Origin: Crossaster papposus
Taxonomy: Eukaryota > Echinodermata > Asteroidea > Velatida > Solasteridae
Assembly: GCA_037893245.1 (NCBI GenBank)
Contig: JBAIAA010000738.1
Location: forward strand, 1 to 64,000
Direction: 5' to 3'
Length of the DNA: 64,000 nucleotides
In this document: piece after piece, positions 39,081 to 52,199 of the stretch
Layout: the number at the start of each line of letters is the position of its first letter
Position numbering within the stretch: the stretch's first letter is position 1
The notes under the pieces: generated by a model
Told to the model about the DNA's origin: nothing
Databases searched by the model: none
What the model saw: only the letters and a program-made list of their open reading frames with translations
Program-made: the position numbers and the translations under genes

Positions 39081-42000
39081 GCATGCTTTTTTAGTATTTT
39101 ATTTCGATTTTCTGAAAAGTTTAACATTAACACACGCGTTTCAAATTCGCCATAGGTTTGTGCACACAATCCCCGCCCACAAATAAGGGCATGAAGGAAA
39201 GCATGCCCCGGGCAGGGGCTGGGTGTTAGGAGATAGAGGGGGGCCTCCAGGAAGGGCAACATTAGCAATTTGACACGGGGCATGCTTTTTTAGTATTTTA
39301 TTTCGATTTTCTGAAAAGTTTAACGTTAACACACGCGTTTCAAATTCGCCATAGGTTTGTGCACACTATCCCCGCCCACAAATAAGAGCATGAAGGAAAG
39401 CATGCCCCGGGCAGGGGCTGGGTGTTAGGAGATAGAGGGGGGCCTCCAGGAATGGCAAAATTAGCAATTTGACCCGGGGCATGCTTTTTTAGTATTTTAT
39501 TTCGATTTTCTGAAAAGTTTAACGTTAACACACGCGTTTCAAATTCGCCATAGGTTTGTGCACACAATCCCCGCCCACAAATAAGGGCATGAAGGAAAGC
39601 ATGCCCCGGGCAGGGGCTGGGTGTTAAGAGATAGAGGGGGGCCTCCAGGAATGGCAAAATTAGCAATTTGACCCGGGGCATGCTTTTTTAGTATTTTATT
39701 TCGATTTTCTGAAAAGTTTAACGTTAACACACGCGTTTCAAATTCGCCATAGGTTTGTGCACACAATCCCCGCCCACAAATAAGGGCATGAAGGAAAGCA
39801 TGCCCCGGGCAGGGGCTGGGTGTTAGGAGATAGAGGGGGGCCTCCAGGAATGGCAAAATTAGCAATTTGACCCGGGGCATGCTTTTTTAGTATTTTATTT
39901 CGATTTTCTGAAAAGTTTAACGTTAACACACGCGTTTCAAATTCGCCATAGGTTTGTGCACACAATCCCCGCCCACAAATAAGGGCATGAAGGAAAGCAT
40001 GCCCCGGGCAGGGGCTGGGTGTTAGGAGATAGAGGGGGGCCTCCAGGAATGGCAAAATTAGCAATTTGACCCGGGGCATGCTTTTTTAGTATTTTATTTC
40101 GATTTTCTGAAAAGTTTAATGTTAACACACGCGTTTCAAATTCGCCATAGGTTTGTGCACACAATCCCCGCCCACAAATAAGGGCATGAAGGAAAGCATG
40201 CCCTGGGCAGGGGTTGGGTGTTAGGAGATAGAAGGGGGCCTCCAGGAATGGCAAAATTAGCAATTTGACCCGGGGCATGCTTGTTTAGTATTTTATTTCG
40301 ATTTTCTGAAAAGTTTAACGTTAACACACGCGTTTCAAATTCGCCATAGGTTTGTGCACACAATCCCCGCCCACAAATAAGGGCATGAAGGAAAGCATGC
40401 CCCGGGCAGGGGCTGGGTGTTAGGAGATAGAGGGTGGCCTCCAGGAATGGCAAAATTAGCAATTTGACCCGGGGCATGCTTTTTTAGTATTTTATTTCGA
40501 TTTTCTGAAAGGTTTAACGTTAACACCCGCGTTTCAAATTCGCCATAGGTTTGTGCACACAATCCCCGCCCACAAATAAGGGCATGAAGGAAAGCATGCC
40601 CCGGGCAGGGGCTGGGTGTTAGGAGATAGAGGGGGGCCTCCAGGAATGGCAAAATTAGCAATTTGACCCGGGGCATGCTTTTTTAGTATTTTATTTCGAT
40701 TTTCTGAAAAGTTTAACGCTAACACACGCGTTTCAAATTCGCCATAGGTTTGTGCACACAATCCCCGCCCACAAATAAGGGCATGAAGGAAAGCATGCCC
40801 CGGGCAGGGGCTGGGTGTTAGGAGATAGAGGGGGGGCTCCAGGAATGGCAAAATTAGCAATTTGACCCGGGGCATGCTTTTTTAGTATTTTATTTCGATT
40901 TTCTGAAAAGTTTAACGTTAACACACGCGTTTCAAATTCGCCATAGGTTTGTCCACACAATCCCCGCCCACAAATAAGGGCATGAAGGAAAGCATGCCCC
41001 GGGCAGGGGCTGGGTGTTAGGAGATAGAGGGGGGCCTCCAGGAATGGCAAAATTAGCAATTTGACCCGGGGCATGCTTTTTTAGTATTTTATTTCGATTT
41101 TCTGAAAAGTTTAACGTTAACACACGCGTTTCAAATTCGCCATAGGTTTGTGCACACAATCCCCGCCCACAAATAAGGGCATGAAGGAAAGCATGCCCCG
41201 GGCAGGGGCTGGGTGTTAGGAGATAGAGGGGGGCCTCCAGGAATGGCAAAATTAGCAATTTGACCCGGGGCATGCTTTTTTAGTATTTTATTTCGATTTT
41301 CTGAAAAGTTTAATGTTAACACACGCGTTTCAAATTCGCCATAGGTTTGTGCACACAATCCCCGCCCACAAATAAGGGCATGAAGGAAAGCATGCCCTGG
41401 GCAGGGGCTGGGTGTTAGGAGATAGAAGGGGGCCTCCAGGAATGGCAAAATTAGCAATTTGACCCGGGGCATGCTTGTTTAGTATTTTATTTCGATTTTC
41501 TGAAAAGTTTAACGTTAACACACGCGTTTCAAATTCGCCATAGGTTTGTGCACACAATCCCCGCCCACAAATAAGGGCATGAAGGAAAGCATGCCCCGGG
41601 CAGGGGCTGGGTGTTAGGAGATAGAGGGTGGCCTCCAGGAATGGCAAAATTAGCAATTTGACCCGGGGCATGCTTTTTTAGTATTTTATTTCGATTTTCT
41701 GAAAAGTTTAACGTTAACACACGCGTTTCAAATTCGCCATAGGTTTGTGCACACAATCCCCGCCCACAAATAAGGGCATGAAGGAAAGCATGCCCCGGGC
41801 AGGGGCTGGGTGTTAGGAGATAGAGGGGGGCCTCCAGGAATGGCAAAATTAGCAATTTGACCCGGGGCATGCTTTTTTAGTATTTTATTTCGATTTTCTG
41901 AAAGGTTTAACGTTAACACACGCGTTTCAAATTCGCCATAGGTTTGTGCACACAATCCCCGCCCACAAATAAGGGCATGAAGGAAAGCATGCCCCGGGCA

Positions 42001-45000
42001 GGGGCTGGGTGTTAGGAGATAGAGGGGGGCCTCCAGGAATGGCAAAATTAGCAATTTGACCCGGGGCATGCTTTTTTAGTATTTTATTTCGATTTTCTGA
42101 AAAGTTTAACATTAACACACGCGTTTCAAATTCGCCATAGGTTTGTGCACACAATCCCCGCCCACAAATAAGGGCATGAAGAAAAGCATGCCCCGGGCAG
42201 GGGCTGGGTGTTAGGAGATAGAGGGGGCCTCCAGGAATGGTAACATTAGCAATTTGACCCGGGGCATGCTTTTTTAGTATTTTATTTCGATTTTCTGAAA
42301 AGTTTAACGTTAACACACGCGTTTCAAATTCGCCATAGGTTTGTGCACACAATCCCCGCCCACAAATAAGGGCATGAAGGAAAGCATGCCCCGGGCAGGG
42401 GCTGGGTGTTAGGAGATAGAGGGGGGCCTCCAGGAATGGCAACATTAGCAATTTGACACGGGGCATGCTTTTTTAGTATTTTATTTCGATTTTCTGAAAA
42501 GTTTAACGTTAACACACGCGTTTCAAATTCGCCATAGGTTTGTGCACACTATCCCCGCCCACAAATAAGGGCATGAAGGAAAGCATGCCCCGGGCAGGGG
42601 CTGGGTGTTAGGAGATAGAGGGGGGCCTCCAGGAATGGCAAAATTAGCAATTTGACCCGGGGCATGCTTTTTTAGTATTTTATTTCGATTTTCTGAAAAG
42701 TTTAACGTTAACACACGCGTTTCAAATTCGCCATAGGTTTGTGCACACAATCCCCGCCCACAAATAAGGGCATGAAGGAAAGCATGCCCCGGGCAGGGGC
42801 TGGGTGTTAGGAGATAGAGGGGGGCCTCCAGGAATGGCAAAATTAGCAATTTGACCCGGGGCATGCTTTTTTAGTATTTTATTTCGATTTTCTGAAAAGT
42901 TTAACGTTAACACACGCGTTTCAAATTCGCCATAGGTTTGTGCACACAATCCCCGCCCACAAATAAGGGCATGAAGGAAAGCATGCCCTGGGCAGGGGCT
43001 GGGTGTTAGGAGATAGAAGGGGGCCTCCAGGAATGGCAAAATTAGCAATTTGACCCGGGGCATGCTTTTTTAGTATCTTATTTCGATTTTCTGAAAAGTT
43101 TAACGTTAACACACGCGTTTCAAATTCGCCATAGGTTTGTGCACACAATCCCCGCCCACAAATAAGGGCATGAAGGAAAGCATGCCCCGGGCAGGGGCTG
43201 GGTGTTAGGAGATAGAGGGGGGCCTCCAGGAATGGCAAAATTAGCAATTTGACCCGGGGCATGCTTTTTTAGTATTTTATTTCGATTTTCTGAAAAGTTT
43301 AACGTTAACACACGCGTTTCAAATTCGCCATAGGTTTGTGCACACAATCCCCGCCCACAAATAAGGGCATGAAGGAAAGCATGCCCCGGGCAGGGGCTGG
43401 GTGTTAGGAGATAGAGGGGGGCCTCCAGGAATGGCAAAATTAGCAATTTGACCCGGGGCATGCTTTTTTAGTATTTTATTTCGATTTTCTGAAAAGTTTA
43501 ACGTTAACACACGCGTTTCAAATTCGCCATAGGTTTGTGCACACAATCCCCGCCCACAAATAAGGGCATGAAGGAAAGCATGCCCTGGGCAGGGGCTGGG
43601 TGTTAGGAGATAGAAGGGGGCCTCCAGGAATGGCAAAATTAGCAATTTGACCCGGGGCATGCTTTTTAGTATCTTATTTCGATTTTCTGAAAAGTTTAAC
43701 GTTAACACACGCGTTTCAAATTCGCCATAGGTTTGTGCACACAATCCCCGCCCACAAATAAGGGCATGAAGGAAAGCATGCCCCGGGCAGGGGCTGGGTG
43801 TTAGGAGATAGAGGGGGGCCTCCAGGAATGGCAAAATTAGCAATTTGACCCGGGGCATGCTTTTTTAGTATTTTATTTCGATTTTCTGAAAAGTTTAACG
43901 TTAACACACGCGTTTCAAATTCGCCATAGGTTTGTGCACACAATCCCCGCCCACAAATAAGGGCATGAAGGAAAGCATGCCCCGGGCAGGGGCTGGGTGT
44001 TAGGAGATAGAGGGGGGCCTCCAGGAATGGCAAAATTAGCAATTTGACCCGGGGCATGCTTTTTTAGTATTTTATTTCGATTTTCTGAAAAGTTTAACGC
44101 TAACACACGCGTTTCAAATTCGCCATAGGTTTGTGCACACAATCCCCGCCCACAAATAAGGGCATGAAGGAAAGCATGCCCCGGGCAGGGGCTGGGTGTT
44201 AGGAGATAGAGGGGGGCCTCCAGGAATGGCAAAATTAGCAATTTGACCCGGGGCATGCTTTTTTAGTATTTTATTTCGATTTTCTGAAAAGTTTAACGTT
44301 AACACACGCGTTTCAAATTCGCCATAGGTTTGTGCACACAATCCCCGCCCACAAATAAGGGCATGAAGGAAAGCATGCCCCGGGCAGGGGCTGGGTGTTA
44401 GGAGATAGAGGGGGGCCTCCAGGAATGGCAAAATTAGCAATTTGACCCGGGGCATGCTTTTTTAGTATTTTATTTCGATTTTCTGAAAAGTTTAACGTTA
44501 ACACACGCGTTTCAAATTCGCCATAGGTTTGTACACACAATCCCCGCCCACAAATAAGGGCATGAAGGAAAGCATGCCCCGGGCAGGGGCTGGGTGTTAG
44601 GAGATAGAGGGGGGCCTCCAGGAATGGCAAAATTAGCAATTTGACCCGGGGCATGCTTTTTTAGTATTTTATTTCGATTTTCTGAAAAGTTTAATGTTAA
44701 CACACGCGTTTCAAATTCGCCATAGGTTTGTGCACACAATCCCCGCCCACAAATAAGGGCATGAAGGAAAGCATGCCCTGGGCAGGGGCTGGGTGTTAGG
44801 AGATAGAAGGGGGCCTCCAGGAATGGCAAAATTAGCAATTTGACCCGGGGCATGCTTGTTTAGTATTTTATTTCGATTTTCTGAAAAGTTTAACGTTAAC
44901 ACACGCGTTTCAAATTCGCCATAGGTTTGTGCACACAATCCCCGCCCACAAATAAGGGCATGAAGGAAAGCATGCCCCGGGCAGGGGCTGGGTGTTAGGA

Positions 45001-48000
45001 GATAGAGGGTGGCCTCCAGGAATGGCAAAATTAGCAATTTGACCCGGGGCATGCTTTTTTAGTATTTTATTTCGATTTTCTGAAAAGTTTAACGTTAACA
45101 CACGCGTTTCAAATTTGCCATAGGTTTGTGCACACAATCCCCGCCCACAAATAAGGGCATGAAGGAAAGCATGCCCCGGGCAGGGGCTGGGTGTTAGGTG
45201 ATAGAGGGGGGCCTCCAGGAATGGCAAAATTAGCAATTTGACCCGGGGCATGCTTTTTTAGTATTTTATTTCGATTTTCTGAAAAGTTTAACGTTAACAC
45301 ACGCGTTTCAAATTCGCCTTAGGTTTGTGCACACAATCCCCGCCCACAAATAAGGGCATGAAGGAAAGCATGCCCCGGGCAGGGGCTGGGTGTTAGGAGA
45401 TAGAGGGGGGCCTCCAGGAATGGCAAAATTAGCAATTTGACCCGGGGCATGCTTTTTTAGTATTTTATTTTGATTTTCTGAAAAGTTTAACGTTAACACA
45501 CGCGTTTCAAATTCGCCATAGGTTTGTGCACACAATCCCCGCCCACAAATACGGGCATGAAGGAAAGCATGCCCTGGGCAGGGGCTGGGTGTTAGGAGAT
45601 AGAAGGGGGCCTCCAGGAATGGCAAAATTAGCAATTTGACCCGGGGCATGCTTGTTTAGTATTTTATTTCGATTTTCTGAAAAGTTTAACGTTAACACAC
45701 GCGTTTCAAATTCGCCATAGGTTTGTGCACACAATCCCCGCCCACAAATAAGGGCATGAAGGAAAGCATGCCCCGGGCAGGGGCTGGGTGTTAGGAGATA
45801 GAGGGTGGCCTCCAGGAATGGCAAAATTAGCAATTTGACCCGGGGCATGCTTTTTTAGTATTTTATTTCGATTTTCTGAAAAGTTTAACGTTAACACACG
45901 CGTTTCAAATACGCCATAGGTTTGTGCACACAATCCCCGCCCACAAATAAGGGCATGAAGGAAAGCATGCCCCGGGCAGGAGCTGGGTGTTAGGTGATAG
46001 AGGGGGGCCTCCAGGAATGGCAAAATTAGCAATTTGACCCGGGGCATGCTTTTTTAGTATTTTATTTCGATTTTCTGAAAAGTTTAACGTTAACACACGC
46101 GTTTCAAATTCGCCATAGGTTTGTACACACAATCCCCGCCCACAAATAAGGGCATGAAGGAAAGCATGCCCCGGGCAGGGGCTGGGTGTTAGGAGATAGA
46201 GGGGGGCCTCCAGGAATGGCAAAATTAGCAATTTGACCCGGGGCATGCTTTTTTAGTATTTTATTTCGATTTTCTGAAAAGTTTAATGTTAACACACGCG
46301 TTTCAAATTCGCCATAGGTTTGTGCACACAATCCCCGCCCACAAATAAGGGCATGAAGGAAAGCATGCCCTGGGCAGGGGCTGGGTGTTAGGAGATAGAA
46401 GGGGGCCTCCAGGAATGGCAAAATTAGCAATTTGACCCGGGGCATGCTTGTTTAGTATTTTATTTCGATTTTCTGAAAAGTTTAACGTTAACACACGCGT
46501 TTCAAATTCGCCATAGGTTTGTGCACACAATCCCCGCCCACAAATAAGGGCATGAAGGAAAGCATGCCCCGGGCAGGGGCTGGGTGTTAGGAGATAGAGG
46601 GTGGCCTCCAGGAATGGCAAAATTAGCAATTTGACCCGGGGCATGCTTTTTTAGTATTTTATTTCGATTTTCTGAAAAGTTTAACGTTAACACACGCGTT
46701 TCAAATTCGCCATAGGTTTGTGCACACAATCCCCGCCCACAAATAAGGGCATGAAGGAAAGCATGCCCCGGGCAGGGGCTGGGTGTTAGGAGATAGAGGG
46801 GGGCCTCCAGGAATGGCAAAATTAGCAAATTGACCCGGGGCATGCTTTTTTAGTATTTTATTTCGATTTTCTGAAAAGTTTAACGTTAACACACGCGTTT
46901 CAAATTCGCCATAGGTTTGTGCACACAATCCCCGCCCACAAATAAGGGCATGAAGGAAAGCATGCCCTGGGCAGGGGCTGGGTGTTAGGAGATAGAAGGG
47001 GGCCTCCAGGAATGGCAAAATTAGCAATTTGACCCGGGGCATGCTTGTTTAGTATTTTATTTCGATTTTCTGAAAAGTTTAACGTTAACACACGCGTTTC
47101 AAATTCGCCATAGGTTTGTGCACACAATCCCCGCCCACAAATAAGGGCATGAAGGAAAGCATGCCCCGGGCAGGGGCTGGGTGTTAGGAGATAGAGGGTG
47201 GCCTCCAGGAATGGCAAAATTAGCAATTTGACCCGGGGCATGCTTTTTTAGTATTTTATTTCGATTTTCTGAAAAGTTTAACGTTAACACACGCGTTTCA
47301 AATACGCCATAGGTTTGTGCACACAATCCCCGCCCACAAATAAGGGCATGAAGGAAAGCATGCCCTGGGCAGGGGCTGGGTGTTAGGAGATAGAAGGGGG
47401 CCTCCAGGAATGGCAAAATTAGCTATTTGACCCGGGGCATGCTTGTTTAGTATTTTATTTCGATTTTCTGAAAAGTTTAACGTTAACACACGCGTTTCAA
47501 ATTCGCCATAGGTTTGTGCACACAATCCCCGCCCACAAATAAAGGCATGAAGGAAAGCATGCCCCGGGCAGGGGCTGGGTGTTAGGAGATAGAGGGTGGC
47601 CTCCAGGAATGGCAAAATTAGCAATTTGACCCGGGGCATGCTTTTTTAGTATTTTATTTCGATTTTCTGAAAAGTTTAACGTTAACACACGCGTTTCAAA
47701 TTCGCCATAGGTTTGTGCACACAATCCCCGCCCACAAATAAGGGCATGAAGGAAAGCATGCCCCGGGCAGGGGCTGGGTGTTAGGAGATAGAGGGTGGCC
47801 TCCAGGAATGGCAAAATTAGCAATTTGACCCGGGGCATGCTTTTTTAGTATTTTATTTCGATTTTCTGAAAAGTTTAACGTTAACACACGCGTTTCAAAT
47901 TCGCCTTAGGTTTGTGCACACAATCCCCGCCCACAAATAAGGGCATGAAGGAAAGCATGCCCCGGGCAGGGGCTGGGTGTTAGGAGATAGAGGGGGGCCT

Positions 48001-48720
48001 CCAGGAATGGCAAAATTAGCAATTTGACCCGGGGCATGCTTTTTTAGTATTTTATTTCGATTTTCTGAAAAGTTTAACGTTAACACACGCGTTTCAAATT
48101 CGCCATAGGTTTGTGCACACAATCCCCGCCCACAAATAAGGGCATGAAGGAAAGCATGCCCTGGGCAGGGGCTGGGTGTTAGGAGATAGAAGGGGGCCTC
48201 CAGGAATGGCAAAATTAGCAATTTGACCCGGGGCATGCTTGTTTAGTATTTTATTTCGATTTTCTGAAAAGTTTAACGTTAACACACGCGTTTCAAATTC
48301 GCCATAGGTTTGTGCACACAATCCCCGCCCACAAATAAGGGCATGAAGGAAAGCATGCCCCGGGCAGGGGCTGGGTGTTAGGAGATAGAGGGTGGCCTCC
48401 AGGAATGGCAAAATTAGCAATTTGACCCGGGGCATGCTTTTTTAGTATTTTATTTTGATTTTCTGAAAAGTTTAACGTTAACACACGCGTTTCAAATACG
48501 CCATAGGTTTGTGCACACAATCCCCGCCCACAAATGAGGGCATGAAGGAAAGCATGCCCCGGGCAGGAGCTGGGTGTTAGGTGATAGAGGGGGGCCTCCA
48601 GGAATGGCAAAATTAGCAATTTGACCCGGGGCATGCTTTTTTAGTATCTTATTTCGATTTTCTGAAAAGTTTAACGTTAACACACGCGTTTCAAATTCGC
48701 CATAGGTTTGTGCACACAAT

Positions 48721-50980
48721 CCCCCCACAAATAAGGGCATGAAGGAAAGCATGCCCCGGGCAGGGGCTGGGTGTTAGGAGATAGAGGGGGGCCTCCAGGA
48801 ATGGCAAAATTAGCAATTTGACCCGGGGCATGCTTTTTTAGTATTTTATTTCGATTTTCTGAAAAGTTTAACGTTAACACACGCGTTTCAAATTCGCCAT
48901 AGGTTTGTGCACACAATCCCCGCCCACAAATAAGGCATGAAGGAAAGCATGCCCCGGGCAGGGGCTGGGTGTTAGGAGATAGAGGGGGGCCTCCAGGAAT
49001 GGCAAAATTAGCAATTTGACCCGGGGCATGCTTTTTTTAGTATTTTATTTCGATTTTCTGAAAAGTTTAACGCTAACACACGCGTTTCAAATTCGCCATA
49101 GGTTTGTGCACACAATCCCCGCCCACAAATAAGGGCATGAAGGAAAGCATGCCCGGGCAGGGGCTGGGTGTTAGGAGATAGAGGGGGCCTCCAGGAATGG
49201 CAAAATTAGCAATTTGACCCGGGGCATGCTTTTTTAGTATTTTATTTCGATTTTCTGAAAAGTTTAACGTTAACACACGCGTTTCAAATTCGCCATAGGT
49301 TTGTGCACACAATCCCCGCCCACAAATAAGGGCATGAAGGAAAGCATGCCCCGGGCAGGGGCTGGGTGTTAGGAGATAGAGGGGGGCCTCCAGGAATGGC
49401 AAAATTAGCAATTTGACCCGGGGCATGCTTTTTTAGTATTTTATTTCGATTTTCTGAAAAGTTTAACGTTAACACACGCGTTTCAAATTCGCCATAGGTT
49501 TGTGCACACAATCCCCGCCCACAAATAAGGGCATGAAGGAAAGGCATGCCCCGGGCAGGGGATGGGTGTTAGGAGATAGAGGGGGGCCTCCAGGAATGGC
49601 AAAATTAGCAATTTGACCCGGGGCATGCTTTTTTAGTATTTTATTTCGATTTTCTGAAAAAGTTTAATGTTAACACACGCGTTTCAAATTCGCCATTAGG
49701 TTTGTTGCACACAATCCCCGCCCACAAATAAGGGCATGAAGGAAAGCATGCCCTGGCAGGGGCTGGGTGTTAGGAGATAGAGGGGGCCTCCAGGAATGGC
49801 AAAATTAGCAATTTGACCCGGGGCATGCTTTTTTAGTATCTTATTTCGATTTTCTGAAAAGTTTAACGTTAACACACGCGTTTCAAATTCGCCATAGGTT
49901 TGTGCACACAATCCCCGCCCACAAATAAGGGCATGAAGGAAAGCATGCCCCGGGCAGGGGCTGGGTGTTAGGAGATAGAGGGGGGCCTCCAGGAATGGCA
50001 AAATTAGCAATTTGACCCGGGGCATGCTTTTTTAGTATTTTATTTCGATTTTCTGAAAAGTTTAACGTTAACACACGCGTTTCAAATTCGCCATAGGTTT
50101 GTGCACACAATCCCCGCCCACAAATAAGGGCATGAAGGAAAGCATGCCCCGGGCAGGGGCTGGGTGTTAGGAGATAGAGGGGGGCCTCCAGGAATGGCAA
50201 AATTAGCAATTTGACCCGGGGCATGCTTTTTTAGTATTTTATTTCGATTTTCTGAAAAGTTTAACGCTAACACACGCGTTTCAAATTCGCCATAGGTTTG
50301 TGCACACAATCCCCGCCCACAAATAAGGGCATGAAGGAAAGCATGCCCCGGGCAGGGGCTGGGTGTTAGGAGATAGAGGGGGCCTCCAGGAATGGCAAAA
50401 TTAGCAATTTGACCCGGGGCATGCTTTTTTAGTATTTTATTTCGATTTTCTGAAAAGTTTAACGTTAACACACGCGTTTCAAATTCGCCATAGGTTTGTG
50501 CACACAATCCCCGCCCACAAATAAGGGCATGAAGGAAAGCATGCCCCGGGCAGGGGCTGGGTGTTAGGAGATAGAGGGGGGCCTCCAGGAATGGCAAAAT
50601 TAGCAATTTGACCCGGGGCATGCTTTTTTAGTATTTTATTTCGATTTTCTGAAAAGTTTAACGTTAACACACGCGTTTCAAATTCGCCATAGGTTTGTGC
50701 ACACAATCCCCGCCCACAAATAAGGGCATGAAGGAAAGCATGCCCCGGGCAGGGGATGGGTGTTAGGAGATAGAGGGGGGCCCTCCAGGAATGGCAAAAT
50801 TAGCAATTTGACCCGGGGCATGCTTTTTTAGTATTTTATTTCGATTTTCTGAAAAGTTTAATGTTAACACACGCGTTTCAAATTCGCCATAGGTTTGTGC
50901 ACACAATCCCCGCCCACAAATAAGGGCATGAAGGAAAGCATGCCCTGGGCAGGGGCTGGGTGTTAGGAGATAGAAGGGGG
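48721..50980. other. Patch of satellite B2 dense in single-base indels
   Basis: Most B2 units elsewhere are exactly 198 or 199 bp. This patch holds many 1-2 bp indels, mostly in homopolymers: a 2-bp loss in CCCCGCCC at 48,721, loss of a G near 48,934, an extra T near 49,031, loss of a C near 49,152, an extra G near 49,543, an extra A near 49,660, two extra T's near 49,696-49,706, loss of a G near 49,755, an extra C near 50,781 and an extra G near 50,976. The clustering looks like low-accuracy consensus, a gap fill or a patch between contigs. A genuinely degenerate stretch is the alternative. Confidence 0.75.
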
Positions 50981-52199
50981 GCCTCCAGGAATGGCAAAAT
51001 TAGCAATTTGACCCGGGGCATGCTTGTTTAGTATTTTATTTCGATTTTCTGAAAAGTTTAACGTTAACACACGCGTTTCAAATTCGCCATAGGTTTGTGC
51101 ACACAATCCCCGCCCACAAATAAGGGCATGAAGGAAAGCATGCCCCGGGCAGGGGCTGGGTGTTAGGAGATAGAGGGTGGCCTCCAGGAATGGCAAAATT
51201 AGCAATTTGACCCGGGGCATGCTTTTTTAGTATTTTATTTCGATTTTCTGAAAAGTTTAACGTTAACACACGCGTTTCAAATTCGCCATAGGTTTGTGCA
51301 CACAATCCCCGCCCACAAATAAGGGCATGAAGGAAAGCATGCCCCGGGCAGGGGCTGGGTGTTAGGAGATAGAGGGGGGCCTCCAGGAATGGCAAAATTA
51401 GCAATTTGACCCGGGGCATGCTTTTTTAGTATTTTATTTCGATTTTCTGAAAAGTTTAACGTTAACACACGCGTTTCAAATTCGCCATAGGTTTGTGCAC
51501 ACAATCCCCGCCCACAAATAAGGGCATGAAGGAAAGCATGCCCCGGGCAGGGGCTGGGTGTTAGGAGATAGAGGGGGGCCTCCAGGAATGGCAAAATTAG
51601 CAATTTGACCCGGGGCATCCTTTTTTAGTATTTTATTTCGATTTTCTGAAAAGTTTAATGTTAACACACGCGTTTCAAATTCGCCATAGGTTTGTGCACA
51701 CAATCCCCGCCCACAAATAAGGGCATGAAGGAAAGCATGCCCTGGGCAGGGGCTGGGTGTTAGGAGATAGAAGGGGGCCTCCAGGAATGGCAAAATTAGC
51801 AATTTGACCCGGGGCATGCTTGTTTAGTATTTTATTTCGATTTTCTGAAAAGTTTAACGTTAACACACGCGTTTCAAATTCGCCATAGGTTTGTGCACAC
51901 AATCCCCGCCCACAAATAAAGGCATGAAGGAAAGCATGCCCCGGGCAGGGGCTGGGTGTTAGGAGATAGAGGGTGGCCTCCAGGAATGGCAAAATTAGCA
52001 ATTTGACCCGGGGCATGCTTTTTTAGTATTTTATTTCGATTTTCTGAAAAGTTTAACGTTAACACACGCGTTTCAAATTCGCCATAGGTTTGTGCACACA
52101 ATCCCCGCCCACAAATAAGGGCATGAAGGAAAGCATGCCCCGGGCAGGGGCTGGGTGTTAGGAGATAGAGGGGGCCTCCAGGAATGGCAAAATTAGCAA

